Assembly (NCBI RefSeq): GCF_014647675.1
Contig: NZ_BMPQ01000029.1
Location: 1-64,000, forward strand
DNA length: 64,000 nt
DNA from: Streptomyces flaveus
Lineage (GTDB): Bacteria > Actinomycetota > Actinomycetes > Streptomycetales > Streptomycetaceae
Direction: 5' to 3'
Shown: positions 42,882 through 51,925 of the stretch, piece by piece
How the letters are laid out: the number at the start of each line of letters is the position of its first letter
How positions within the stretch are numbered: position 1 is the stretch's first letter
The notes under the pieces: generated by a model
Databases searched by the model: none
Seen by the model: the letters and a program-made list of their open reading frames with translations, nothing else
Told to the model about the DNA's origin: nothing
Position numbers and translations under genes: made by a program

Positions 42882-44466
42882 CGATGTTGGTCTCTTCGTC
42901 GAAAGTCGGGTTTGTTACTACGTCATCGCGCCACTTTTTCTTGCGCTGCGCGAATGAGACGGCGTCGTCACGGTCCTCGTAGAAACCCTTCTGGACAGCG
43001 ACTTCGAGTGCCTTGAAGAGACCGGAACGCCGCGTCATTGTGCGGTACCTGCGCTCCACAGACAGCAGCTCGCGCACCATGTCGTAGTGCAACTCGTCCC
43101 CGTCACAGACCTCCTTGAGGAGGTCCATCTCGTCAGCGCCCATGACGAGCTGCTCGTCAAGCGGCCCGCCCGGAAATTCCTCACCGGTGACCTTCTTGTA
43201 GATCTGCGGCAGCGTGTCCTCGACCTCGTGCTTATCGAAGACCCAGATACGTCGGATCTCGTGCAGCTCGTCGAGGGTGATCAACTCGATGTTGCGGACG
43301 TGCTCGGGGGCGTTAGCTCTGATCCAAGTTTGCGCGGAGAGCAGTTCCTCGAGCCACTCCTGCCGGTATTTCTGAAGATAGGGACCGTGAACAGCGACGT
43401 CCTTGCCATCACTGCGACGTGTGAAGAGATTCACCTGGCCGTTCATGCGGCGGAAGTCCCGAGCGGGCCTATCGGGTCGAGGGTGGGGCAGTTTCTTGCC
43501 GGGCTGGTAATCAGGATCTTCCTTGTCCTCAACAAACCCGAATGGGGAGTCGAGCTTGTCCCGCAATTGCAGGAGCGGAGTCATCCACTCCTTCTCTTCA
43601 TCGTTCTGGATCATTGCGGTCATGGACTTGTCCTGCTCGACCAGAGTGCACGTCCAGCACCCGAAGCGGCTGGAGCCGCACGACGGAGTGGTCGAGTCGA
43701 CAACCAGCGGGCATTCACCGTCGGCGGAGGCACCCTGGTACATGGTGAGCAGATCCTGATTGTTGTAGCCCCAGGGGTTGGGCTTTTGCATCAGGTACTC
43801 CCACACGTCGTCGTTGGTCCAGTCCTCAACGGGGCTGTAGACGAGAGAGTTGGGGAGGTTTGCGTTCGGAGAGAGACGGTCGCGAACGCGTCGCTTCTCG
43901 TGCTTTTCCATCGCGCGGGCGCGAGCCTGGCTCTCGGTCTTGCGGATTCCGAGAACCATGATGGCCTCGCCGTGGGCGGCAACGACGTTACGGATAAAGG
44001 CGTTCGAGGGCTTGATCTTCAGCCGCTCGGTGCACCAGCGGAATTTCGGGCGAGGAGCAGGGTAGCCGCGGCCGATGAGGTTGACCCAGAACGTATCCTT
44101 GATTTCTGGAGTCAGGCGGTGGGGCTGAACGGGCAGACCTTGCTCGGCCGCGGCCTTTTCCATGGTCTCCAGCGATGTGGTCACCCACGCGGCAACAACA
44201 GGGTTCTCAACCAGAGTGTCCGTGCTGATGACATGAACCGGCTTGATGAGCTTCTCGGCTGGCAGCCCTTTGAGCGCTGTCCAGACCAGTTGAAGGACGG
44301 CGGTGGAGTCCTTACCGCCGCTGTAGCCGATGACCCAGGGGACCTCATCCGCGGTGTAGAGCTCGCGGACCTCATCGGTGAGCTCGGTGACAACCTCGTC
44401 CAGCGAGCGGCCGTCAAACGGCAGCCGCCGGACAGAAGGGATGCCAAGAGGCAGAGGGGTGTTCAT
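42868..44466 (-). CDS. dndC: DNA sulfur modification protein DndC (PAPS-reductase-like)
   Basis: 532 residues. The PP-loop SGGKDSTAVLQ is at about 49-59, the PAPS-reductase core continues with VHVISTDTLVENPVV, and the cysteine cluster CGSSRFGCWTC, with an earlier RWCTERLKIKPS, can hold the 4Fe-4S centre. DndC uses ATP to activate DNA and passes sulfur from DndA to the phosphate backbone. ATG at 44466 overlapping the dndB stop by four bases. Length is normal. Confidence 0.94.
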   Translation of the reverse strand: MNTPLPLGIPSVRRLPFDGRSLDEVVTELTDEVRELYTADEVPWVIGYSGGKDSTAVLQLVWTALKGLPAEKLIKPVHVISTDTLVENPVVAAWVTTSLETMEKAAAEQGLPVQPHRLTPEIKDTFWVNLIGRGYPAPRPKFRWCTERLKIKPSNAFIRNVVAAHGEAIMVLGIRKTESQARARAMEKHEKRRVRDRLSPNANLPNSLVYSPVEDWTNDDVWEYLMQKPNPWGYNNQDLLTMYQGASADGECPLVVDSTTPSCGSSRFGCWTCTLVEQDKSMTAMIQNDEEKEWMTPLLQLRDKLDSPFGFVEDKEDPDYQPGKKLPHPRPDRPARDFRRMNGQVNLFTRRSDGKDVAVHGPYLQKYRQEWLEELLSAQTWIRANAPEHVRNIELITLDELHEIRRIWVFDKHEVEDTLPQIYKKVTGEEFPGGPLDEQLVMGADEMDLLKEVCDGDELHYDMVRELLSVERRYRTMTRRSGLFKALEVAVQKGFYEDRDDAVSFAQRKKKWRDDVVTNPTFDEETNIDAPA

Positions 44467-45587
44467 GCATCGCCTCGCAAATATGCGTCTTCCACTCGCT
44501 GTTCCTCGTCACTGAGTCCGAGGCCAAGGTGGTTACGCAGGTAGTTCACGGTCAATGTGACGTTTTGGTGGCTTTTGGATACGCGGCCGCCGACGATGGC
44601 GCGCCCCTCCCAATCGACGTTGGAACGACTCCAGTCCACCTTCTTGAGCGGAGTAAGCCGCTTCTTCCACTTCGATGGTGCGGTGGACTCTTTAAGGAGG
44701 GAGTTCCCAATGCGTCCCAGGGCGTGCAGGGCGATCCCGTGACTATGGATGAAGTCCCGGCGCATCTCGGCGGCGGAGAGTGTCCGGTTTCGGACCATCG
44801 CCCACTCTGGGAGCGTCTTATCGATCGTCTCCCAGTACGACTGGGCCAGGTCAGTCGCCTCGCCTCGATCGATCTCCAGCCCCTGGAGAAGTGCCTGGGT
44901 TCCGTAGTAGAGGGCACTCAAGGTAAACATCATCCGGGAGCGGGCCGAGAGGTTGCTTTTCTCCATCTCCACGCAGCCCTTGAAGACGGCCGACCGGCCA
45001 GCCATAACGCGCACGATTTGAGCGGTGTTGTCGCGATGGTCATAGAGAACACCGATAGAGCGAGCAGGACGGACTGCGTGCCGGTTGAGATCGGCGAACA
45101 TCTGCTGCGAGCGGGCCAAACCAGCGTCATAGAAGAAGACGACGGCGATCGTCTCCTCACCGAGGTCTGGGTTCTCCTTGAGGGCTAGCTCGATGGCGGC
45201 GCGGCGGTGCTGACCATCGTTGATCAAGAACCGAGAGTCCATCGAGATGCGCAGTTGCCCGGTCCGGAAGCCAGCGCCATCGAGACTATGACTGTCGAAG
45301 TCCATCTGGCCATCGACAGAGGCAGTAAGAGCACTGAAGACGTAATCGTCTGGATTGTCCAGAATGTACTTAGTGAGTGCAGGGAGACGCCCCTTGTTGA
45401 GGATGCGCTGAGCCCGCAGCTCGGGAGGCAACTCGTCCTCATCGAAGATGAAGATCTTGGGGATCAGGCGCAAGGGGCACATCGAGACGTAGAACTCTCG
45501 ACCTGCCTGGACACCGCGGATCGCAGGGAAGGTGTACTCGAACCCTGTGGATGTACGCGAGGCGACGAGTCCGGTCGCAGGTGCCAC
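44463..45587 (-). CDS. dndB: DNA sulfur modification protein DndB (regulator, DGQHR domain)
   Basis: About 374 residues. FEYTFPAIRGVQAGREFYVS, then IPKIFIFDEDELPPELRAQR and the diagnostic DGQHR box in INDGQHRRAAIELAL. DndB is not needed for sulfur insertion but binds the dnd promoter and tunes modification frequency. The start is uncertain: the frame is open to TTG 45656, but GTG 45587 has GGAG 9 bases upstream and leaves the repeated TTAACGTA at 45613 free as a control site. First gene of dndBCDE, divergent from dndA as in Streptomyces lividans. Confidence 0.9.
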   Translation of the reverse strand: MAPATGLVASRTSTGFEYTFPAIRGVQAGREFYVSMCPLRLIPKIFIFDEDELPPELRAQRILNKGRLPALTKYILDNPDDYVFSALTASVDGQMDFDSHSLDGAGFRTGQLRISMDSRFLINDGQHRRAAIELALKENPDLGEETIAVVFFYDAGLARSQQMFADLNRHAVRPARSIGVLYDHRDNTAQIVRVMAGRSAVFKGCVEMEKSNLSARSRMMFTLSALYYGTQALLQGLEIDRGEATDLAQSYWETIDKTLPEWAMVRNRTLSAAEMRRDFIHSHGIALHALGRIGNSLLKESTAPSKWKKRLTPLKKVDWSRSNVDWEGRAIVGGRVSKSHQNVTLTVNYLRNHLGLGLSDEEQRVEDAYLRGDA

Positions 45588-45612
45588 GGCTTCGCTCTCC
45601 ACTTCGGCAACT

Positions 45613-45836
45613 TTAACGTACTCACGCTGACTGGCGTCCCTCGCCTGACGTAACAAGACTCCCCCTTAACGTACGGGTCCCGGCTGAAGGCAGCGCACGG
45701 CATGCAACGCGCCTCTCAGGATGTTTCCGCCGTGTTGCCCATCGCGGAATGACGTACGGCACATCGGTGTTGACGCACGTATCGGCGTCCCCCTGCGCGT
45801 TAACACGTCGCACGTGTACGTTAACTGCTTAACGTA
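45613..45836. promoter_or_regulatory. dndA-dndB divergent control region with TTAACGTA repeats and a palindrome
   Basis: A perfect palindrome TACGTTAA-CTGC-TTAACGTA lies at 45817-45836, just before dndA. The same octamer TTAACGTA recurs at 45613-45620 and 45666-45673 on the dndB side. Members of the DndB family are known to repress dnd transcription by binding TACG-containing palindromes, so these are the natural candidates for DndB operators. Other CACGT/ACGTA words between 45750 and 45815 may be weaker sites. Confidence 0.65.
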
Positions 45837-45879
45837 AACGGTGTCAGGGAAACGTCTCAAAGGTTGGGTGGCAGTTGTG

Positions 45880-47019
45880 GTGGCGTACCTCGATGTGGCG
45901 GCGACGACTCGCGTCGACCCGAGAGTGGCGGACGTGGTACTCCACTGGATGACCGAAGACTTCGGGAACGCCGGCAGTCGTACCCATGAGTACGGGGCGC
46001 GCGCCAAGAAGGCAGTCCAGGAAGCCCGGTCGTTCCTGGCGGCGAGCGTTGGTGCGAAGACGGAAGAGGTCATCTTCACCAGCGGAGCGACCGAGTCCAA
46101 CAACATCGCCCTCCTTGGCATCGCACCGTATGGCGAGAAGCACCAGCGTCGGCACATCATCACCTCTGCCATCGAGCACAAGGCAGTCATCGAGCCCCTC
46201 GTGCACCTGCAGAGCAAGGGCTTTGAGGTCGACTTCCTGGAACCCGGACCGTCCGGCCGGATCACCACGGAGGCCGTGCTCGACAAGCTGCGCCCAGACA
46301 CGCTCTTGGTCTCCTTGATGCATGTGAACAACGAGACCGGCGTCATCCAGCCCGTGGCCGAACTCGCCGAGGAGCTACGCAAGACGCCTACCTTGCTTCA
46401 CGTGGACGCTGCGCAGGGCTACGGGAAGGTCCCTCAGGACCTCAAGGCCCCGATCGACATGATCAGCATCAGCGGCCACAAGGTCGGAGCCCCGAAGGGG
46501 GTGGGTGCTCTGGTCACTCGTCGCCGCGGCTGGGACAAGGTTCCGCTGGAGCCGATCATGTTCGGAGGCGGCCAGGAGCGGAAGCTCCGGCCTGGCACGC
46601 TCCCTGTGCCGCTGATCATGGGGCTCTATGAGGCGGCGAAGATCTTTCAAGAGGGGCAGGAGCGTTGGGCGCGAGATGCCCGTGCCATGCGTGAACGCAT
46701 GCTAACCGCCCTCAGTAAGACCCGTTTTCACGTCAACGGTGACGCGGATCACAGCGTCCCCCACATCTTGAATGTGACTTTCGATGGCCTGAACGCAGAA
46801 GCGTTGATCGTACGGCTCAAGGAGCAGGTCGCCGTGGCAACGGGCTCGGCGTGCACCAGCGCCTCGTACACGCCTAGTCACGTCCTGATGGCTATGGGCC
46901 TGCCGGAGCAGGTAGCCACCAACGGGCTGCGCTTTTCGTGGTTTCCCAGCCAGGTCGCCGACTTTGACCCGGAGGAGTTCGTGTCGACGATCGTACGGAT
47001 GCAGCCGACTGCCTCCTGA
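45880..47019 (+). CDS. dndA: Cysteine desulfurase DndA
   Basis: 379 residues of the IscS/NifS type. YLDVAATTRVDPRV at the N-terminus, SGATESNNIALLG for PLP phosphate binding, the PLP-lysine motif SISGHKVGAPKGVGAL, and the catalytic Cys loop VATGSACTSASYTPSHV. It mobilises sulfur from L-cysteine and builds the DndC iron-sulfur cluster. The start is set at GTG 45880 by homology to the S. lividans N-terminus (MTYLDAAATT type); the frame opens at GTG 45841, and neither has a strong ribosome site. Divergent from dndB, convergent with the methyltransferase gene (18-base gap). Confidence 0.93.
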   Translation: MAYLDVAATTRVDPRVADVVLHWMTEDFGNAGSRTHEYGARAKKAVQEARSFLAASVGAKTEEVIFTSGATESNNIALLGIAPYGEKHQRRHIITSAIEHKAVIEPLVHLQSKGFEVDFLEPGPSGRITTEAVLDKLRPDTLLVSLMHVNNETGVIQPVAELAEELRKTPTLLHVDAAQGYGKVPQDLKAPIDMISISGHKVGAPKGVGALVTRRRGWDKVPLEPIMFGGGQERKLRPGTLPVPLIMGLYEAAKIFQEGQERWARDARAMRERMLTALSKTRFHVNGDADHSVPHILNVTFDGLNAEALIVRLKEQVAVATGSACTSASYTPSHVLMAMGLPEQVATNGLRFSWFPSQVADFDPEEFVSTIVRMQPTAS

Positions 47020-47036
47020 CAACGTCGAGGTGACGG

Positions 47037-48473
47037 TCAGTCTGCTGCGCGGCGAACCAGCCGGTGCCCACGCAGCTCGCGTCCGCATCTGACGAGCTCG
47101 GCTTCCCAGCCCTTCTCGGTGCCGATGAGGTGGGGATTCGCATAGAGCCCCGCTTTGAGCTCGGACTCGGTGAGGCGGCGGTAGCGGGGCACGTCAGGGT
47201 CGTCGGGTGCGAGGAACTCGTGCTTGCGGTGCAGCAGTGGCCGGTTCGTGGAGTTCGCGTACGACATGTGCGACGTCTCCAACGACTGGAGATCCACGAT
47301 GTACGAGGACTGGATGCGCGGGTGCGGGTCCTTGTCGAAGTCGGGGTAGTCGAGCCAGGAGACGGCACGCCCCTGGTGCTTCAATTTGGCTACCGTCCAT
47401 TCCTGCGGGCGGCCGGCGGCGATCGATGCGCAGTGTTCGTACAGCCGTAGCACGGTGGGCATTTGGTCGAGCGCGCGCCTGTGCACGTACAGAGCTGTTG
47501 GCGTCATCTTCCCGACCTGCGACGCATTCATCGCGCCGCGCACGTAACCGTCGTCGCGGAGCTTGAGTAGCAGTCGGTCCGAACGCTGGCAGGCTTCTTT
47601 GTACGACGAGAAGAAGGTGCGGACGTCGAGCTGAACGCTGAAAGGGAGACCGCTGAAGGGGCCACGTCCGTTGAACAATTCGACGGCGAGGAAGAGCAGG
47701 GTATTGAGGGTTGTGCGCTTGGCCCCTTCCGAGACCTTCTCCGGATTGGCGGAGTCGCGGACGAGCCGCTTGAGCTCGTTCGGCTTCAAGTGGGCCAGGA
47801 GTTCCGCCACCGGTCGTGGCATCTCCTCGACGCGAGGCTGGCGCCCCCGGTGCTCTGCGTGATCGATGACGGCGGCGATGGCCGAGGTCGTGTCCTCTGA
47901 AGCCAGCCATTCAGCGTCCGGGACAATGCGCTGTGCAAGGTAGCCGAGCCGCGCTGATTCGTCTTTGAAGGCGTAAACGATGCCGGGTGACGCTGAGACG
48001 CAGCGCGTGCCGGTGACTTCCTCGACGTAGTCGCGCAGCTCGCTGGCTCCGAAGAGGTGCTGGAAGGTCTGCCGACTGGTGATGAGGCCATCGCCGAACT
48101 CCTGCCCACGAACCTTGGACTTCTCCCAGGTGAGTCGTGCGGAGACGATGAGCACCGTGTTGGCCAATTCCCATGCCTGCATCAGGGTTTGGCGGCGCTC
48201 TGCCGGATCTTCGATGACATTGAGCACGTAAGTGAGGAGTACGACGTCGGTCGGCTCCAGCTTTGTCTCTGGCCGGTAGTACGGATCCCAACCCGTAATT
48301 CGACAATCGAGCCGCTCGAGTGCGCGGACGTCGTGGCCTCGTCCGCAGCCGTAGTCGAGGATCGTCCGTTCCGGAACGAGCTGTCTGTCTGCCAGAGCCT
48401 GGCGAGCAGGGACGGAGAGCGCAGCCCGTCCGATTGCAGTGAGGCGGCGTTCGCTGTTCCAGGTCTGCTGCAT
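47037..48473 (-). CDS. DNA phosphorothioation-associated methyltransferase
   Basis: 478 residues. An N-terminal Rossmann methyltransferase with motif I ILDYGCGRGHDVRAL at about 38-52 and the acidic loop ITGWDPYY; the C-terminal 250 residues (LKPNELKRLVRDSANPEK, LFNGRGPFSGLPFSVQLDVR) have no known fold. This is the family of putative methyltransferases found only next to dnd genes; the substrate is not established. ATG at 48473. Its link to dndA suggests that methylation and sulfur modification act on the same DNA or on the Dnd proteins. Confidence 0.85.
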   Translation of the reverse strand: MQQTWNSERRLTAIGRAALSVPARQALADRQLVPERTILDYGCGRGHDVRALERLDCRITGWDPYYRPETKLEPTDVVLLTYVLNVIEDPAERRQTLMQAWELANTVLIVSARLTWEKSKVRGQEFGDGLITSRQTFQHLFGASELRDYVEEVTGTRCVSASPGIVYAFKDESARLGYLAQRIVPDAEWLASEDTTSAIAAVIDHAEHRGRQPRVEEMPRPVAELLAHLKPNELKRLVRDSANPEKVSEGAKRTTLNTLLFLAVELFNGRGPFSGLPFSVQLDVRTFFSSYKEACQRSDRLLLKLRDDGYVRGAMNASQVGKMTPTALYVHRRALDQMPTVLRLYEHCASIAAGRPQEWTVAKLKHQGRAVSWLDYPDFDKDPHPRIQSSYIVDLQSLETSHMSYANSTNRPLLHRKHEFLAPDDPDVPRYRRLTESELKAGLYANPHLIGTEKGWEAELVRCGRELRGHRLVRRAAD

Positions 48474-48807
48474 GACGTCCTCGCAGCCGGCGAAGTCGGG
48501 ACGGTGGCAGAGTAGTGGGGGCTGAACGCCCCCGCCGGGCGATCACCCAAATATCAGTAGGCCGTGGAAGGGTCCGCTGCCGACTCGCTGACAGGGCCTG
48601 GGCAGGTTGGAACCGTACGACACTCGATGGCGCAGAGGCGACCTTGACCAGGGTCTATGAAGGCTGTTCCGCTTAGGAAGTTGAGTTGTCGAACGCGGGG
48701 GGCTTCGTGACCAGGTCGGTTGTCGGTGCGTGGTGTGTCGTCAGGAGTAGCCGAGCGGAAGCGCTCGCGCCGGTGGTCGGTCCGGTGGTCGGTGCGGACG
48801 CCCGCGC

Positions 48808-51588
48808 ATGAGACTCCGGCGCGGCATCGCCATCGCCGCCATTTCCGGAGGCGCCGCCGTAACCACGCTGCTGGTCGGGCTCGTAACGAACGCTGCTTCC
48901 GATGCGTCGCAGTGGCCCGGCTGGCTGGGGTGGTTACAGGAGCACGCCTGGGTGTCGTTGGTCGTGCTGGGCCTGACGATGGCAGGGCTGACGGCCTTGC
49001 TCGCCGCGCTGTCCGAGACGCGGACTCCTGCGCGGTCTCCCTTGTTACCGGGGCGGTCAGAGGATGGAGCGGAGCCGCCCGAGGCGGCTCTGGTGCTGCG
49101 GTCGTTGCCGCGGGACACCGCTGCGTTCACCGATCGGGCCGCGGAGCTGGAGCAGCTCGTGGGGTCGGTGCGGGACTCGCAGGATCGTGGCGAGGCACTG
49201 CCGGTTCATGTGATCGATGGGATGCCCGGCGTCGGAAAGACCGCCTTCGCCGTGCACGCCGGCCACATGCTCTCGGAGCGGTTTCCCGACGGCCAGCTCT
49301 TCGTGAACCTCAACGGGCACACGCCGGGGCGCAGCCCGGTGCAGGCCAGCGAGGCGTTAGCCTCGCTGCTCGCGGCTGCCGGAGTGCCGACGCAACAGAT
49401 ACCGGTCGGCGACGACGCCAGCGCCGTCGCGGAGGCCCGGGCCGCCATTTGGCGCAGCAGACTGGCGGGTAAGAAAGCACTGCTCATACTCGACAATGCG
49501 GCCAGCTACCGGCAGTTGGAGCCTCTGCTTCCTGGCGGAAGCGGGTGCCTGGTGCTGGTGACGAGTCGCAAGCGGTTGGCGGCGCACGAGGAGGTGGTCC
49601 TGCCCGTGGAGGCACTACCACCGGATCATGCGGTCGACCTGTTCGTACGGCTCAGTGGGCGGCCGACGGACACGCTCGACCGGGAAGTGCTGCAGGAGCT
49701 GGTGGGGCTGTGCGGGTACCTGCCGCTGGGAGTCTCGCTGCTTGCCGCGCGGCTGCGGCACCACCCGTCCTGGAGCGCCGAGGATTTGCGTGAGCGGCTG
49801 TTGGCTGCCCGGGATCGCCTGGGGGAACTGCGTGCCGGGGAGCGTGCTGTTACCGCGACGTTCGATCTCTCCTATCGCGACCTCACGTCGGAACGGCAGC
49901 GCTTCTTCCAGCATCTCGGCTTCTACCCCGGTACCGATCTCGATGCCTACGTCGGGGCCGCCCTCGGCGCGGTCTCGGTTGCAGCGGCTCGCCAGCACCT
50001 TGACGCCCTCTACGACAACCACCTGATCGAGGAACATCCAGGGAGCCGGTACCGGCTTCATGATCTCCTGCGCGACTACGCTCGCGGTCTTGCTGCGGAG
50101 GGAGACAGCATGGATCACGTACACGCCGTCCAGCGCGTGTGCACCTACTACCTGGCCGTTCTCGCCGTCGCGAATGGACACATCGTGCGCAGCGGCGCCG
50201 CGGTGCCGCCTGCACCGGACGGTGCTGCACAGGTGGAGACTCCTCCCCTGGAATCGCGTGCGGATGCCCTCAGCTGGTTAGAGAACGAGCGGCCCAACGT
50301 TCTGGCCTGCATCCGGCGTGCGAACGGCCTCGCCCTGCACGACGCTGTGATCCGCCTGGCCGCGGCCATGGCGCCCTTCCTGCGCCAGTCCGGCCCCTGG
50401 GACCAGGCCGTCGGGCTTCATCGGACCGCCGCCGAGGCCGCCCGCCAGACCGGCGACCACCAGGCCCTGGCCGATGCTCTCGCCGAGCTGGGCGTCGTAC
50501 GCCGTTTCATGGCCGCGTACCCCGAAGCGACCGAGGCCCTGAACATGGCGGTGACGCAGTACGACGCGGTCGGCGACCGTCGCGGCAAGGCGGACGCCCT
50601 GAACCAGGCCGGCATCGTCTGGTACCTGACCGCCGACAACGAAGACGCGGCCCGCGCCCAGACCGAAGCCCTTGCCCTCTACCGTGAGGTCGGAGACCGA
50701 CTCGGCCAGGCGAACGCGCTCGCTGACCTCGGCATGGTGCGTCGGCAGATGAGCAACTTCGACGCGGCCGTGGAGGCACAGAGCGAAGCCCTGTCGATCT
50801 ACCGCGAGCTCGGCGACCGATACGGGGAGGGGAACTCCCTCCGGGACCTGGGCGTCGTGCACTGCCTCATGGGCGCGTACGACCTGGCCGCACAGCACCA
50901 CCAGGACGCATACGACATCTACGTCGAGCTGGACGATCGCGTACATCAGGCGTACGCCCTGAACGAGTTGGGCGTCGTACGGCGGCTGACCGGTGATCTC
51001 GAAGGTGCACGAGATGCCCACAACCGGGCGTTGGAGTACTACACCGAGCTCGGCGACCGGTTCGGCCGCGCCAACAGCGTTCGCCACCTCGGAACCCTGG
51101 ACCGTCTGTCCGGGGACGCGCCGAACGCGATCCGCACCCTGCAGGAGGCCCTGGACGCGTACCGCGATCTCGGCAGCCGCGGCGGAGAAGCCGCCACGCT
51201 CAGCGAGTTGGGCGCGGCGCGCGGAATGGCCGGTGAGCAGGACAGCGCCGTCGAAGCGTTCCAGCGGAGCCTGGAGATTCTTCGGGAGCTGGGTGATCGC
51301 TGTGCCGAGGCAGAAGTCCTGAACCACTGGGGAGCTCTGCTGCGCAACTCCGGCAATCCTGCGGAGGCGCGCGGCCATTTCGAGCGAGCGCTGAGGCTGG
51401 CGCGAGATGTTCGCTGCCCTCTGGAAGAAGCGCGGGCGCTGGAAGGCGTCGGCCGCTGTGACTGGGTGGTCGATGGGGCAACAGGGGCTGCTGAGGTGCT
51501 GCGGGAAGCAGTCTCCGTCTATCGGAGTTTGGGCGCGGGCGCCTCGGCCGACGAAGTCGAACGGCTCCTGGCGTCACGGGCGGGATGA
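48808..51588 (+). CDS. NB-ARC / TPR STAND-type protein with N-terminal membrane segments
   Basis: 926 residues. Two hydrophobic helices in the first 65 (AAVTTLLVGLVTNA and WVSLVVLGLTMAGLTALLAA) probably anchor it. The NB-ARC NTPase has Walker A VIDGMPGVGKTAF, Walker B KKALLILDNAAS, then a CLVLVTSRKRLAAHE sensor and LPLGVSLLAARL. The C-terminal half is about ten tetratricopeptide repeats with recurrent GDRxGxAxALxxLGxV. Such proteins act as ligand-gated switches in regulation, antibiotic clusters and defence. It precedes a candidate peptide precursor gene, as FxsT-like TPR proteins do in FxsB loci. Confidence 0.85.
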   Translation: MRLRRGIAIAAISGGAAVTTLLVGLVTNAASDASQWPGWLGWLQEHAWVSLVVLGLTMAGLTALLAALSETRTPARSPLLPGRSEDGAEPPEAALVLRSLPRDTAAFTDRAAELEQLVGSVRDSQDRGEALPVHVIDGMPGVGKTAFAVHAGHMLSERFPDGQLFVNLNGHTPGRSPVQASEALASLLAAAGVPTQQIPVGDDASAVAEARAAIWRSRLAGKKALLILDNAASYRQLEPLLPGGSGCLVLVTSRKRLAAHEEVVLPVEALPPDHAVDLFVRLSGRPTDTLDREVLQELVGLCGYLPLGVSLLAARLRHHPSWSAEDLRERLLAARDRLGELRAGERAVTATFDLSYRDLTSERQRFFQHLGFYPGTDLDAYVGAALGAVSVAAARQHLDALYDNHLIEEHPGSRYRLHDLLRDYARGLAAEGDSMDHVHAVQRVCTYYLAVLAVANGHIVRSGAAVPPAPDGAAQVETPPLESRADALSWLENERPNVLACIRRANGLALHDAVIRLAAAMAPFLRQSGPWDQAVGLHRTAAEAARQTGDHQALADALAELGVVRRFMAAYPEATEALNMAVTQYDAVGDRRGKADALNQAGIVWYLTADNEDAARAQTEALALYREVGDRLGQANALADLGMVRRQMSNFDAAVEAQSEALSIYRELGDRYGEGNSLRDLGVVHCLMGAYDLAAQHHQDAYDIYVELDDRVHQAYALNELGVVRRLTGDLEGARDAHNRALEYYTELGDRFGRANSVRHLGTLDRLSGDAPNAIRTLQEALDAYRDLGSRGGEAATLSELGAARGMAGEQDSAVEAFQRSLEILRELGDRCAEAEVLNHWGALLRNSGNPAEARGHFERALRLARDVRCPLEEARALEGVGRCDWVVDGATGAAEVLREAVSVYRSLGAGASADEVERLLASRAG

Positions 51589-51603
51589 ACAGTCGGCATG
51601 GCT

Positions 51604-51625
51604 CATTCCGCCGTGTCGCGGAATG
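51604..51625. promoter_or_regulatory. Inverted repeat upstream of the candidate RiPP operon
   Basis: CATTCCG (51604-51610) and CGGAATG (51619-51625) with an 8-base spacer, about 90 bases before the precursor start. Possible operator for a dimeric regulator. Confidence 0.4.
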
Positions 51626-51711
51626 TGGCACTGCTGCTACGTTGTGGCTACGGTTTTCGCTTGAACTATCGCGAACCGGTCCTGGGGCACGTTGATCACG
51701 AGGAGCGTCGA

Positions 51712-51912
51712 ATGCAGTTACGCACACCCGTTCCCACGTCGCACGTCATGGACCACACCAGCCCGGTCAGTACGGAGACCACTCCAACCACCGCGGTTCT
51801 GGACCGAGTTGCCGCCCGCGTACAGCAGCGGCTTGCGGCCGAGCAGACCGCTGCGAGCCGCACCGGCGACGGCTCCCACTCCGCCTCCCTCATCTTGCCT
51901 TGGCCGCTGTGA
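51712..51912 (+). CDS. Candidate RiPP precursor peptide (66 aa)
   Basis: The ATG at 51712 has GAGGAG 6-11 bases upstream. The peptide has a Thr/Ser-rich N-terminus, a helical middle (AVLDRVAARVQQRLAAEQ) and a short C-terminal tail SASLILPWPL. It ends 13 bases before an FxsB-like SPASM radical SAM gene. In FxsB systems the precursor tail is crosslinked at aromatic residues near the C-terminus; here there is no FxS motif, but a Trp sits third from the end. The assignment rests on size, position and the tail. Confidence 0.6.
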   Translation: MQLRTPVPTSHVMDHTSPVSTETTPTTAVLDRVAARVQQRLAAEQTAASRTGDGSHSASLILPWPL

Positions 51913-51925
51913 GCGCTCACGCTCG

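Noticed and set aside
43087..44544. A 485-codon plus-strand frame opposite dndC
   Set aside because: Antisense shadow; DndC has clear PP-loop and Cys motifs.
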